Positions 24,064-34,323 are shown, counted from the first letter of the stretch. The stretch is 64,000 nucleotides of DNA from Isoetes taiwanensis (GCA_021234155.1 JAJEKV010000165.1:186001-250000); one strand, 5' to 3'. Translations and numbers: made by a program. Notes: generated by a model not told the origin, from the sequence alone.

Positions 24064-25199
24064 CAAGCCCCAAATGCTTTACCAAAATGCTCTGTTTCAT
24101 ATGTCCATGACTCTGGCTGACTAGCACCATACCAGATGATCTAGTTTCGCCTACAGTGGCAAGCGAGATCTGCTCCAAGGAACCATGGCCCGAAGGCACA
24201 CAATTTTGAAATTTGTTGGCCATTATCTTGCAGATGATCTTGACTGATCTGCCATTGTACATTGCCTCTTATATTTATATAAATTTTTGCTCAAAATTTG
24301 GCATTGTTTTGAATGATAAGATTTGATTCAAATATGAGGACAGATAATAGCTCAAGGAATCATTGTGTGTCAAATGGAAAGGAGATGCAACTTTCTTGTA
24401 TTCAGAAACTTTAGTCAAGCTTATATAATTTTAGAAAATACTATGTTCTTCAAGTGGTTTTAGAATGCATGCAATATTTAAAAAACATAGTTGTTTATGT
24501 AAGGAGGCAGGGAAGTGTATAGTTCACCAATACTAGTTCTATTTTTTGCTGATATAAGAAGTGTTACCTACCTTGGTTTTACCAATTAGCTTTTAGCCAA
24601 GTTTATCTCCATCTTTCTGTTTTGTATAATGCCACAATGCCACCATTGAAAGGATAGACTGGTGTGGTTCTGCATATTATAATGGCATGCCATCTCCATA
24701 TACCCATTGATTTGTTCTTTACCATAAGATGCACCTTTGGTGGCAGTGGAAACATTTATTTTGAAGATGAGAACAAGCATTTGATAATTAGAGTTTGAGT
24801 TGACATTGTCTACCAACAGTGAAAAGCATTACGCAGCATGGAACAAGAGTTTTATAATCAGAAAATGAACATACATATATATGCATAACATAGTTTCTTT
24901 GAGTTTGGTATTCAGCACATAAACTTTACCTTTTATAGTTTACTCAAGGTTGTCAGTTAAATAATGAATTCGTTTGGTGTGATACAACATGTTGAGCAAG
25001 TTGTCTCCCGTTTCTAATGAGTGATCCAGAATTTGTCCTTTCAGATCATGAGGGCAGCACAGTATAAAGTATAAAATATAGACTAGAGGTTGTTCAAGGA
25101 AGCACGACAAGTACTTGGCAGAGCATGTGCTTCTATGCACATGCAACTCATGGGAAACATAAATAGTAATTGAACAACAGATACAATGTACACTTTCTC

Positions 25200-25206
25200 T
25201 ATAAAA
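25200..25206 (+). promoter_or_regulatory. TATA box of the 25290 gene
   Basis: TATAAAA followed by GCCATAGTGCTAGATCCAACA, 84-90 bp upstream of the ATG. The same TATAAAAGCCAT sequence lies upstream of the minus-strand copy at 21022. Confidence 0.7.
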
Positions 25207-25289
25207 GCCATAGTGCTAGATCCAACAGGATCATCCTCTCTTCTTCTCTTCTTCAGTTCTCTTCAGGCGCTCTTCTTTACATCTTAGCT

Positions 25290-25514
25290 ATGGCAGGATC
25301 CAAGTGCAGAAAGCAGGCACGCAGAGGTCAAGTGAAGGCTGCAATAGCTTCAGAGCTCGTGGGTTCCATCAGATCTGTTATTCGCATGCTCAAGCATTCT
25401 AATGGGTCCTCATCTACATCTCAAGAGTCAGATTCAGATTGCTCTTCTTACATGAGCCGCTGTGGATCTATGGATTCAATTGAGAGCCAGGATCTAATTT
25501 GTGGCATGGACTAA
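25290..25514 (+). CDS. Small Ser-rich protein, 74 residues, second intact copy
   Basis: Paralogue of 23839-24063, same length. It opens MAGSKCRKQARRGQVKAAIA, continues ELVGSIRSVIRMLKHSNGSS, then SESDSDCSS-like Ser/Asp-rich sequence (SQESDSDCSSYMSRCGSMDS) and ends LICGMD. Invariant between the intact copies: the MAGSK start, ARRGQVK, AIASEL, GSI, the DCSS/NCSS-SYMSRCGS block and LICG. Cys residues in the SYMSRCGS and LICG motifs are kept. The ATG has a purine at -3 (TTAGCTATGG). I cannot assign a function; small nuclear or regulatory proteins are possible. Divergence between copies is spread over the protein, so the family is not a very recent duplicate. Confidence 0.78.
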   Translation: MAGSKCRKQARRGQVKAAIASELVGSIRSVIRMLKHSNGSSSTSQESDSDCSSYMSRCGSMDSIESQDLICGMD

Positions 25515-25974
25515 GAAACCCCAAGTGTTATACAGCTCCAATGCTGTTCTTTGATGTTCATGGGCATGGCCTGCACTACATCTGGTTCTTCTCGCTTGTT
25601 GCTTAATTGGAAGCAACTTGCTTCCAATCAATGGAGGTCCACTCCAAGGGAATCACTGCTGGAAGCAGCAAAGGTCTGCAAATTCCTCGCCCATTGCCCC
25701 GCAGATATGTTATGCAGTACAAGATTTTCGCTCCAACTTGTTCATTGACTTTTTCTTGTGCTGCATGAGTTTAATCTGCAATGTTCTTATTGAAAATGAA
25801 TACAAGATTTTTTATCATATTTTTTATGCATTAATTCGTTTGGTAACGTCCAATTTGAATGTCAGTAATGAATTGTAGAGCTGAAGAATCGATGAAAGTC
25901 TACCACAGTTTTGGAATCAAATGATTGCATTCTAACAGAGAACGGTCAAGGATCTAACAAAAAAGATATAAGGA

Positions 25975-26250
25975 TCTTGAGTTGACCAATCTCTCATGTA
26001 AATGGATCTATAGTAGTTGCTCTTTCAATTTTATTGTTGACTATTTTCCAGTTCTTTTTCTATTGCAGATCATTTGGTATAATTTGAAACCGCAATTGCC
26101 TCCTAAGGCAAGCCATGAAGAGCTTGATGCTAATGACATCACAATTCCTAAGAGAGGCCAGTATGGAGCTTGTGTAGCATATAAACCTCCATAAAAGTAT
26201 CTTCCTAGCTTGGAGTTTCTTTCGCAATGTCAAATAAATGAGTCGCAATT
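25975..26250 (+). repeat. Block E, copy 2 (possible terminal exon)
   Basis: This copy of block E has a strong acceptor (CCAGTTCTTTTTCTATTGCAG, AG at 26067-26068) followed by an open frame that can be read as KASHEELDANDITIPKRGQY...YKPP and stops at 26192-26194. The preservation of an open frame with an acceptor suggests a real last exon. I cannot identify its upstream exon: the 25290 gene has its own stop. The family is unknown. Confidence 0.45.
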
Positions 26251-26669
26251 GCATAAGTTCACTGAAGTCTATTCTTGTAGGCTATTTTCACATTCTATTT
26301 TAGGCTGGCAATGACAAACAAGCCATTGGTCTTGTGCCTCGAAAACAGATTCAACTGATAATGTAAATAAATGCTATGCATCATCAGAGGAATTTGGTTT
26401 TTTCACTCGTCTGCTGATGGAAACTAACATGTCACAGTGTAAATGTTTACACTACTATCTTAACCTTGATTGAGATTAACGTTATTAGAAATTAACCGAG
26501 TGTAAGTGGGAAGAAGTCGAGCTGTAAGTGGCTGGTTAGTGATAGCCAATGAATTGCAAGAAGACCTTGCAATAATATCCTTCAATTTGCAAGAATGCAA
26601 CAAAGTTCACAGATGGCTATACATTCATTGTGAATGCATTTGAGCAGTGAACTTTTGAGGATTTGTATA

Positions 26670-26975
26670 TGACGTGGAGCAAAGACCACCTTCGATTACA
26701 GTGTACATACAGCGGACAGCTGCCTCTTTCAACATAAAGTAATGAAGTTGCATTTCTTTGATTATTCAAATATAAAATTTGGGAGATCCAGTTCAATTTA
26801 CACGTCTTGTTATGTTAGCCAAGAAAGACTTTGAAGGGATGCTTTTTTGTGGCTCCAGATAAAGAGATGCTCATAAGTGTCCATTTCTTCAAGCAGATAC
26901 GAGTTCACGATCGGCTATTTTAAAGCGCTGATTTATATTTCAGATCAGGACGGCAATCTTGACATTAAAAAATCA
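26670..26975. repeat. Block F, copy 2
   Basis: Partner of 22880-23200; see its shared landmarks. Slightly shorter through small deletions. Confidence 0.7.
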
Positions 26976-27179
26976 AAGATCTTGAACAACAATTGAACAG
27001 CAGTACTGACCGCTTGGAACAAACCATGTGCTGCACAAATTACAAATGCTGTGTAAGCAGAAGTCCCAGTATCATCATTATCATCATTCGTCTCCAACAT
27101 GGTTTCGCTTGATGCTATTCCTATTTTCCATGGCCAACTGTTGACCGATCGTTATTTCCAGTTAAATGAGAATCACTCT

Positions 27180-27320
27180 CAGGAAATCACTGCTGGAAGC
27201 AGCAAACTGCAAATTCCTTAGCCTTCCCCCTGCAGATATGTTACGCACTTGCTAAATGATTTTTGATCTGCAATGTTATTATATATTGAAAATTCAGTAG
27301 TAGATTTTTGCTCCAACTTG
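27180..27320. repeat. Block G, copy of 25640-25760
   Basis: Contains GCTGGAAGCAGCAAA, TGCAAATTCCT and CAGATATGTTA as in the 3' flank of the 25290 gene, showing that a whole gene unit was duplicated here even though the coding part is reduced. Confidence 0.65.
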
Positions 27321-27529
27321 TTCATGCATTTTGTGGTGCTACGTGACTTTGATCTGCAATGTTCAAGATTTGCTCATATTTATTGCATTCACTTGATTGG
27401 CAACGTCCAGTTTGATTTCAGCAATGCATTGTTATTAGTCAATTAACTTTGCTAGAGCTGACGAGTCAATAAAAATCTGTCAAATCTTTAAGATCAGATG
27501 ATCACGTTCTAACAGAGAAGGCTCAAGGA

Positions 27530-27850
27530 TCTGACCAATATATAAGGATCTTGAGTTGAACAATATAAGTATGTTTCTCATGTAAATGGTATTCAAGATT
27601 CCTAGTATCATCTCTAGTAGTTGATCTTTCGGTTTATTTCTACTTCTATTTCTATTTTAGACCATTTGCTATATCTTGTATGTTATCTTTGAAACCACAA
27701 TTGTCACCTAGCAAGCCATGAAGAGCCTGATGCCAGTGAGATCATAATTATTGCGAGAGGCCAGTTTTTAGTGCATACATAGCATATAAACGTCCACAAA
27801 AGTATCTCCCCAGCTTGATGTTTCTTTCGCAATATCAATGAGCTGCTAAT
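27530..27850 (+). repeat. Block E, copy 3 (decayed)
   Basis: Third E block, with TTTCTATTTTAGACCATTTG at the acceptor position and CTAGCAAGCCATGAAGAGCC after it. A small deletion breaks the frame that is open in copy 2. Confidence 0.65.
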
Positions 27851-27954
27851 ATTTGGTATTTACATACACTTGCATAATTTCAATGAAGTCTATTCTTCTA
27901 ATTCTTGCAGGTCAATTTCATATGCTATTTCAGGCCGACAATTTCGAGCAAATC

Positions 27955-28068
27955 ATTAAAGCAGGCACGTCTGAAGAGCCAGGTTCAGATTGTTCTTCTT
28001 ACATGAGCCGTTGTGAATCTATGGACTCAAGTTGAGAGCCAGGATATAATTTGTGGCATGGATTGAAA
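27955..28068 (+). pseudogene. Small Ser-rich protein family, 3' fragment
   Basis: Only the C-terminal half is left: KAGTSEEPGSDCSSYMSRC, then ESMDSS and a premature stop where the intact genes continue SIE. After the stop the sequence still tracks the 3' coding end of the 25290 gene (GAGAGCCAGGATATAATTTGTGGCATGGA). The N-terminal half is replaced by unrelated sequence. Confidence 0.82.
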
Positions 28069-28132
28069 AGCCCCAAATGTCACACAGCTCCAATGCTGCT
28101 CTTACTGTCCTTGGCCATGGCCTTGCTCTTCC

Positions 28133-28370
28133 TTAGGGCGGGATCCAAAGCAGGCTTGCAGGAATCAGGTGAAGGCTGCAAGAGCCCCTGAGCATATGGG
28201 TTCAATTGCGTGTAAGCATTCCAGTCCTTCCTCATATCTATCTGAAGAAACAAGTTCAGATTGCTCCCCTTGCATTTCTGGATCTATGGACTCAATTGAG
28301 AAATGCTTTGTTTTATATGTCCGTCATTGCTTGCTAGCACCATACCAGGTGATCTAGTTTTGTAACACAA
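28133..28370 (+). pseudogene. Small Ser-rich protein family, broken copy lacking its ATG
   Basis: Begins CTTAGGGCGGGATCC where intact copies have CTTAGCTATGGCGGGATCC, so the start codon was deleted. A further seven-base deletion (GTGCAGA missing) shifts the frame. Downstream, HMGSIACKHSS, SSYLSEETSSDC and SGSMDSIE are still readable. Its 3' flank (CTAGCACCATACCAGRTGATCTAGTTT) matches that of the 23839 gene, so it came from that subtype. Confidence 0.82.
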
Positions 28371-28384
28371 ATTTGAAATTCCTG

Positions 28385-28460
28385 CAGATACCCTAATGAT
28401 CTTCACTGATCCGCCATTATCATGCAGATACCCTAATGATCTTCACTGATCTGCTATTGT
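28385..28460. repeat. Short tandem duplication in a 3' flank
   Basis: GCAGATACCCTAATGATCTT plus CACTGATC occurs twice, about 41 bp apart. Related sequence (CTTGCAGATGATCTTGACTG) follows the 23839 gene as a single copy. Confidence 0.9.
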
Positions 28461-28724
28461 ACATTCCTTCCTGCACGTATATAAAATTTTTTGCTCGGAA
28501 TTTGGTATTGAATGATAAGATCTGATTTAAACATCAATCATATATAAGATTAGCTAGGAATAACCCAATGAATCATAGCATCAAATAGAAGATAGAAGAT
28601 TGGAGATGCCATTATTCAAAAACTTCAATGGAACCTGTGTAAATTTACGAAATATTTTGTTTCTTGGGATTCATACAAATAGAGACAAAAAAATAGAGAT
28701 GAGAACGGTGGTATTGTCTAGCAG

Positions 28725-28835
28725 CTGCAGTTTTATGTAGGTTCGATGGTCTAACTAGTAAGGCGTAAGCTTGCTTTTGAAGCACATATAAATCTATTTT
28801 TGTGCCGGAAAATTGCTGGGAATTGAAACCCACAA
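28725..28835 (+). other. Possible SINE remnant
   Basis: GTTCGATGGTCTAACTAGTAAGGC looks like a tRNA-type A-box region, and GGGAATTGAAACCC 80 bases later like a worn B box. Only weak support. Confidence 0.3.
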
Positions 28836-29076
28836 TGCCACTATAGACAATCTTTATCTCTTGTGGTTCTCCATTTTATAATGGCATGCCATCTCATTAC
28901 AATTGGTGTGTTGGTATTGGTATTGTGTTTGTTTATGTAATGTTTGGGCAGAGGCTATTTCGCCTAATTACCTGATAATGGCCTCCTCTCTTGGCCTCTA
29001 CAAAATTGCAATGAATTTCTTCAAATTGTTGCTTGCTTCTACTCTCGAAAGCTAAATAGCTTCTGCCCTGAAGCAT

Positions 29077-29156
29077 TAATGTGCCGGGGCAGGCAATTTC
29101 ACCTGGCTCGGGCTCGCTAGGCCCTTACCAGGCGAAATTGCTGCCCTGGCACATTA
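29077..29156. repeat. 80-bp foldback with a 30-bp GC-rich stem
   Basis: The left arm TAATGTGCCGGGGCAGGCAA continues TTTCACCTGG. The right arm is its complement (CCAGGCGAAATTG then CTGCCCTGGCACATTA) with one bulge and two mismatches. The loop is about 20 bases and is also GC-rich. No TIR-flanking duplication could be decided. It could be a MITE or a small-RNA precursor. Confidence 0.8.
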
Positions 29157-29388
29157 CATATATCAATAAGATGTATGATTGGTGCGAGTGCAAACCCGTT
29201 TTAGATTTCTTCTAAGGTAATTGATAACCAGAGTTTAACATTTTCTACAAAGCCATTGCAAACACTGGACCAACATCCTCTTTTGTTTATTCAAGTTAGT
29301 TAATTTGGCGTCTTATCTCTATCAAGTAATGAAATTATATTTGTTTGACACATCATGTTGATCAAGTTATCTTCCCGATTTGTCATGC

Positions 29389-29652
29389 ATGAGCTACAAT
29401 TGCCTTTTGCGATTATACTTTGATCATTTGCCTAAAATAAAAACAACCAGCATGATTGCTGCGGATACATTAGGAGCTACGTCCAGAACAAACGATCCCA
29501 ATAGAAATAGTTCATCTATTTCCATTCATAATAAATTAATGCTACCAATGCCTAATTACAAACATATGGTACAACCCTACACTGGAGGTGCAGATGTCCA
29601 AAGAGATAATGCAAGAGCTTTACAGAGTGTATCTTCTAGCAGCAAGGAATAG
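29389..29652 (+). other. Open frame of 87 codons, doubtful
   Basis: From ATG 29389 to TAG 29650-29652, with motifs such as SISIHNKLMLPMPNYKHM and a Ser-rich end. No known domain, TATA box or homologous copy in the window. It lies between the small-protein array and a CACTA end and could be a captured exon or chance. Confidence 0.25.
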
Positions 29653-29815
29653 CCAGAAAAGCTTGCCAGGCAAGCAAGAGAGTTTTGAGTACAAGATTAA
29701 AGTAAAGCAAGGCAAGCTCAAGATTGAAATTGTAAGAAATTAGCCTCAAGATAGATGGGACCTTTTGAGATTGTGAATGGAGAGCAAGCATAGAAGCTCA
29801 AAATACCAATCCACT

Positions 29816-30229
29816 CACTACAAGAGGAAGGGGGTATTAGAGTCAGTTTTAAAGTCAGAGCTTAGTTATAAACATAAATTTAAAAAAAAAAAAGGAAAAA
29901 AACCCTTAAACTGACATTAGGGTCTCTGTGCTGTGTCGTTTAAACATCAAAATTACCGTCAGAATTTAGCATCAGAATTAGATCATAACTAGCGTCAGAA
30001 TTAGAGTCAGAATTTGCGTCAGAAGTAGACTCAGAATTAGAGTCAAAATCAGGATCAGAATTGAAGTCCGAATTAGCATCAGAATTAAAGTCAAAATTGA
30101 ATCAATTTTGTGTCAGACTTAGAGTCAGTTTTAGCATCAAAATTTAGAAGAATTATGGCGTCACAACAAAGTCAGTGCTTTCGTCAAAATTAGAGTCAAC
30201 CCTTATGTCAACATATATTAGATAGCCCA
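29816..30229 (+). mobile_element. One end of a CACTA (En/Spm) transposon
   Basis: CACTACAAGAGGAAGGGGG at 29816 is a typical CACTA terminus (compare CACTACAAGAGAA at 54676). It is followed by a subterminal array of GAGTCAGAATTA-like 12-mers (29949-30150), as is usual for this superfamily. No matching inverted CTTGTAGTG end was found to the right. The array stops just before the 31-bp terminus at 30248, so the element appears interrupted or truncated there. Confidence 0.78.
29949..30150. repeat. Degenerate 12-bp tandem repeats (CACTA subterminal)
   Basis: About 12-14 units of consensus RMGTCAGAATTA in register, with substitutions such as TCAAAATCA and TCCGAATTA. CACTA subterminal repeats are known binding sites for the element's accessory protein; here that role is inferred. 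Confidence 0.85.
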
Positions 30230-30642
30230 AGAGGCCCAGGGATTTGAAACCATCATTCAATTAAATTGGGATTATGTCTATTCCAAAATCGCGCCGTATA
30301 AGCCTTTTATTGACCATTATATTGAACTAACCACACTTTTACACTGAGTTCATTTTCAGGGTAGGAAGATGCATTTTGTGTTGAAATGCAAAGGCATTCA
30401 AATATTCGATGCAAATGACCCATATTATGACAGAATGTTGGCATTATAAAAAGTAGGAAATTGCTTATTAATTCGTACCATCACGGACGACAACGAAATT
30501 TATACATTGAAATTCTAGTGTTTTACAAATAAATAACGGCAAGCAAGTTGCTACAAAACAGAGATTTTTGTGGTTCAAATCGCGCGTGGCGCGATTTGAT
30601 TGGCATAAATAACGCATTGTAATGGAACATAAACTTAAAAAA

Positions 30643-30873
30643 CTAATCCGATTCAGAGTCGAGAGGTGATGCAGGCGGTGCTGAGATCCTGTCGATCATG
30701 AACAAACCATGTTCTGGATTCCATATAAGATGGATTACAACATCAAAGGGATCAGGATAGAAGCGGACGGGATTCATAGCAACGACATCAAGCCAGTCCT
30801 GAAGTTCTATTTCTAGCTCGCGGCACCTGCAGAGGTCCGCATGGTTCATCTTGCAGGTAATAGAATGTGCCAT
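30643..30873 (-). CDS. Hypothetical 76-residue protein near the element end
   Basis: From ATG 30873 to the stop at 30643-30645. The start region has paired Cys residues (ITCKMNHADLCRCRE), the middle is acidic and aromatic (WLDVVAMNPVRFYPDPFDVV) and the end is Pro/Ser/acidic (SPLDSESD). I do not recognise it. It lies between the element terminus and the 3' end of the chimeric gene, on the same strand, with one palindrome copy between it and the terminus. It could be an independent accessory ORF, a further 3' exon of another transcript, or chance; the balanced composition makes chance less likely. Confidence 0.4.
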   Translation of the reverse strand: MAHSITCKMNHADLCRCRELEIELQDWLDVVAMNPVRFYPDPFDVVIHLIWNPEHGLFMIDRISAPPASPLDSESD

Positions 30874-31141
30874 AATAACAAGCAGAAGGCGGAGGCCGAA
30901 GCCGTTGGTTCGTCAATTTCATGCATACCTATTTATACACACCTAAATTATTGACGTTATATACATACAAATTATTGCAAGTATAGCAAACCATATATAC
31001 ACATAATATAAAAAAACAACACGTACACAGAACCAATAATGCCGATATATAAACACAATATATATTCGAATGAGGTTGGTGTAAAGTATATATTTCATAT
31101 TCAAAACTTTTTGGAAAGTGTATTTCCTGTATACATATATA

Positions 31142-31775
31142 TCAAAACAGTTCCCTTTCTAGAACGATTTTCTCAAGGTCCCTGTCAATTTCCCCTGTCC
31201 GATCAAGCTGCGGGTATAGTGTTTGTATCTCTTCGACCGTTTTTCCTGAAGCTATTTCATGCAAGACCCTAACAAAACAAAGCAGGAAGTCATCTTTGTC
31301 AAAATCTTGAGGATGATAGGGTGGCGGATTCAATGATTGTGACTGATTGAAGCAACACTTTAGAGCGTCATCATCCACCATGATCATGCCTTCCTTATCA
31401 TCAACACCTAGGGCATCCATCATGTTGCGCAAGCATTTCACAAATATCTTTTTACCTGTCGGTTCTTTAGGGTTTGTGAATGAAGCACATTTGCTTTGAT
31501 CCCACATGGACGCCCAATTTCTATTTAGTTCAGGCACTACTTTCAAAACATCCTGTATATTTCTATGCTCCATAGATGACCAAATTGCACAACGAAACAG
31601 ACTGAAGGTCTGGTCCAACATCTCCTTCAGATAAGGGCGCGGGTAAACATATTTGGTACGTGTCTCAAGTGGTTGTTGCGCATACCATGACTTTTCAAAC
31701 GTTGCTTTAGGTAACGTTCTATATAGCACACCATTCAAATCAAAGACCAGTACTTTTGGGGAAGCCAAATCATTT
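31142..31775 (-). CDS. FCP1/NIF-type HAD phosphatase-like exon (last exon of the chimeric gene)
   Basis: The exon starts after a good acceptor (TTCTCCTTACAG, 31776-31778 on the minus strand) in a phase that fits the donor of the previous exon. It encodes about 210 residues of FCP1-homology fold: motif I VLVFDLNGVLYRT, motif II CAIWSS, a Lys region (KKIFVKCL) and motif IV MIMVDDD. FCP1-like enzymes normally dephosphorylate Ser/Thr using DxDx(T/V). Here the second Asp is Asn (DLN), as in some plant relatives, so activity is uncertain. The C-terminal part (YHPQDFDKDDFLLCFVRVL, then KTVEEIQTLYPQL) is homologous to the exon at 53849-54069. The frame ends at TGA 31142-31144 without breaks. Confidence 0.8.
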
Positions 31776-31972
31776 CTGTAAGGAGAACAATAACGTATGA
31801 GATGAAAGAAATGGAAAACGAAAACGTGCCAGGCGCGATTTCATTAATGATGCATGTCAACATAATTTAAAAATATGCTCTAGGAAACTCTAAATCGCGC
31901 CAGACGCGATTTCTATATGCTTGTAGTTTGTAAAATGCATGGATATCAAAAAAAGGAACATTGTCACGATAC
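31776..31972 (-). other. Intron holding two palindrome copies
   Basis: Donor GAAAG|GTATCG (G at 31972) and acceptor CTTACAG| (G at 31776) give matching phases: two bases of an Arg codon before the intron, one after it. Two CGCGCC-type palindromes sit at about 31829 and 31893, which would disrupt the protein if exonic. Length 197 bp, normal for a plant intron. Confidence 0.7.
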
Positions 31973-33945
31973 CTTTCTTCTTCATCATTCCCCGTGGTCT
32001 CTTCTTCCTTTGCATCTTTATTCTGAGTTGCCTCCGGTCTGCTAGAAGCACCAACCACATCAGTTGAGATCTGTACAGTGTGAACTACACTTGATAGTTC
32101 ATTACTCTTTACACTAACCTGGCTAGTGTTTTCAGATTTGGAGTCTGCTTCATCATCAGTATTGTTATTATCATCATCCTTGTCATTGTCATCCTGGTCT
32201 ATATTTCCACTGTTAAGGATGTTCACAGGCATGTCGATAGGTACTTGGTGATCTGCCTGCTCGTCCATGTCATCCATGAAGTTGGAGCCATGCAATGCCT
32301 GTCTCATAATCTCCCGTTCCTTAAGCAAATCTGAAGGTATTTCGGCCTTAGAGGTAGAAGCTTTGTTTTTTGCACTGCCGATTGGTCCCCTAGGTGCTTC
32401 CTCTAGTACTTTCTCAAAGAAGAGGTCCAAGAAATTTTTGGCTCGATCATCGGAGACGACGCTCTGGCATTTCCTTGCTAACTTCAAAGCTTCTCTACCG
32501 ATGTAACCTCCAACGTGAAGTTCCCAGCAAGTTGTTCCCAATGGACAAAATGCTTCAATGAGATACTGGGAAAGGTCCATAGAGAACCCGTTCTTGTTTA
32601 GCTTCCCCTTTATGTGAAGTTAGGAGCTCATACTTAATGTGGCCCACAAGAACTGGGTCGTCCTCATTTTCTTCCTCTTCTTCCTCTAACTCTTCCACGA
32701 CCTTGACAGCCTTCCCCTTGTCTTCTTGCTCCAGATAGAAGACGTTTCGCAGGATGCGTTCATCTAACTGATAGCACTGCCATGCTAGTTTATCTCCATC
32801 TGTTTTTCCCTTAAGCCTTTCATATTCCTTATCATCCATCATGGCTATCATAATAATAAGCACATGAGAAATTTTACTTGCTGTGCTGAAGTCACTGTCC
32901 TTGTTTTCATCTATGAGGATCGCCTGTCGTATGACTTTCACGCATTCTAAGTCATTTGCAGCACTTAGAGCATATGCATAGGACATGTCAGAGGGACATA
33001 TAGTGACGATTGTGTAATTCATTTCTGTCGTGCAACCACTGCATATGTTGAAGAATGTATTATAGTCTTCAAGCGACCATCTGGTGCCTCGGCTATCAAG
33101 CACGAAGAGTGTGATATCATGGGGACCTTCACCCACTTCTGGCAAGGCACACTTGAAACCAGTGGACACTTGATAAAAAAACGTGGATTCCGTCTCCGGG
33201 GTCTGCTTCACCAACACGACTTTTCGTTTCAAGTCGGATGCAACTTTTGTGTGAATCCCACTGATCTTTGCAACGTTCTTCAACTTCTGCTGCTTGACAA
33301 AGTCCTTGGACCAAAATACATACTTCTTTAGGTCGTCGTTGGAGACGTTATACTTTTGCATGAGTCCTAACTCCGACAACGACCACTCTCCTGTAAGCCT
33401 TTGTAATTCCTCACCAACTGCCTTCTTGAGCACTCTAGTATTTTTCAGCTCGTCGCATGCATCTTCAAAGGATTCCATAGCCTTTGTTGCTGAGGTTTTC
33501 TTGTAAAGGATTTCCTTTCTGATTAACCTATCCAGGACTGAGATGAGTTCTTTATCGTCCAATCCCTGGGCCTTCCTCATCTCTGTTATATGGATATCAA
33601 AAATTGATGTGTCAACAGGAGGAAATCTTCCTTGTGAATCTGGCAACTTCTTCTCCACGTAGACATCCCAGAATTCATTCCATTTCTCCCATACTGGATC
33701 TGAAGCAAAAACTATCTTGCAGGCATCCTTGGGTACAGTTGGTTCTTCGGCAGCATCACCCTTTTCATCTCCTTTTTTTTTTCTTTGTTCTGGTGCTCTT
33801 GGTCTTGTCCTGTATTATAGTCTGACTAAGTGTCCTTTCCAGCAACTTGAATTCAGCGCTTTTAGACTGGCCCTGTCTGGTCGGCATTGGCTTCCCATAT
33901 TCAATCCACTGGTTTCGAGCATGCCGAAGTTGCTCTATATGGGGA
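31973..33945 (-). pseudogene. Methyltransferase-like exon of the chimeric gene, two apparent frame breaks
   Basis: A long exon after the acceptor TTATTCCTTGCAG. The first segment (HIEQLRHARNQWIEYGKP...) is basic and ends in a Lys run coded by A10. Removing one A keeps the frame into the next segment (DPVWEKWNEFWDVYVEKKLP). About 330 residues follow, with a Rossmann-like stretch (HDITLFVLDSRGTRWSLEDY, TIVTICPSDMSYAYA), then an acidic linker. A second one-base break near 32565-32580 precedes YLIEAFCPLGTTCWELHVGG and EALKLARKC. That resembles motif I of beta-class DNA methyltransferases, whose catalytic motif comes first. The catalytic DPPY is absent (LDSRGTRW stands there), so the domain is likely a non-catalytic relative. 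The exon ends in a Ser/Asp/Glu-rich tail at donor 31973. Confidence 0.62.
33773..33782 (-). other. A10 homopolymer at a frame break
   Basis: Ten A on the coding strand. Nine would join the two flanking open frames without a stop. Either a real disabling insertion or a base-count error in the assembly. Confidence 0.7.
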
Positions 33946-33997
33946 CTGCAAGGAATAACTTCGTTAGCTTCATAATCGTGAATTCAAACAATCCTTC

Positions 33998-34323
33998 TAG
34001 TTTAAAATCGCACCACGCGCACTCTAAATAGTAAAGGATTTTTGGAATGGTAGACGTTTCTCGTCAAATAAGCAAAACGCGCCTAACGCGATTTCATATT
34101 ACAATGCTAAACGCGCCACGCGCGATTTGCCCACGTTGAGGAGAAACGGCTATCTTCAAGGACAGCCATGTCTCCTCAGACTAGGCAAATCGCGCGTGGC
34201 GCAATTTGTATTCTAATATGAAATCGCGCCAGGCGCGATTTCTTTATTTGACGAGAAACGTCAACCATTCCAGGAGACTTTTGCTATTTTAGAGAAGGCA
34301 AATCGCGCCTGGCGCGATTTGCC
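33998..34323. repeat. Long foldback inside the ParB-methyltransferase intron
   Basis: Nested inverted repeats. The innermost arms are TGAGGAGA/TCTCCTCA and GGCT/AGCC. The main arms, about 90 bp each, run from TGGAATGGTAGACGTTTCTC (34043) to the complementary end GAGAAACGTCAACCATTCCA (34272) with about 90% pairing. The outer arms extend to about 33998 and 34323. The arms contain six of the palindrome copies. A transcript through the intron would form one long hairpin. Confidence 0.88.
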
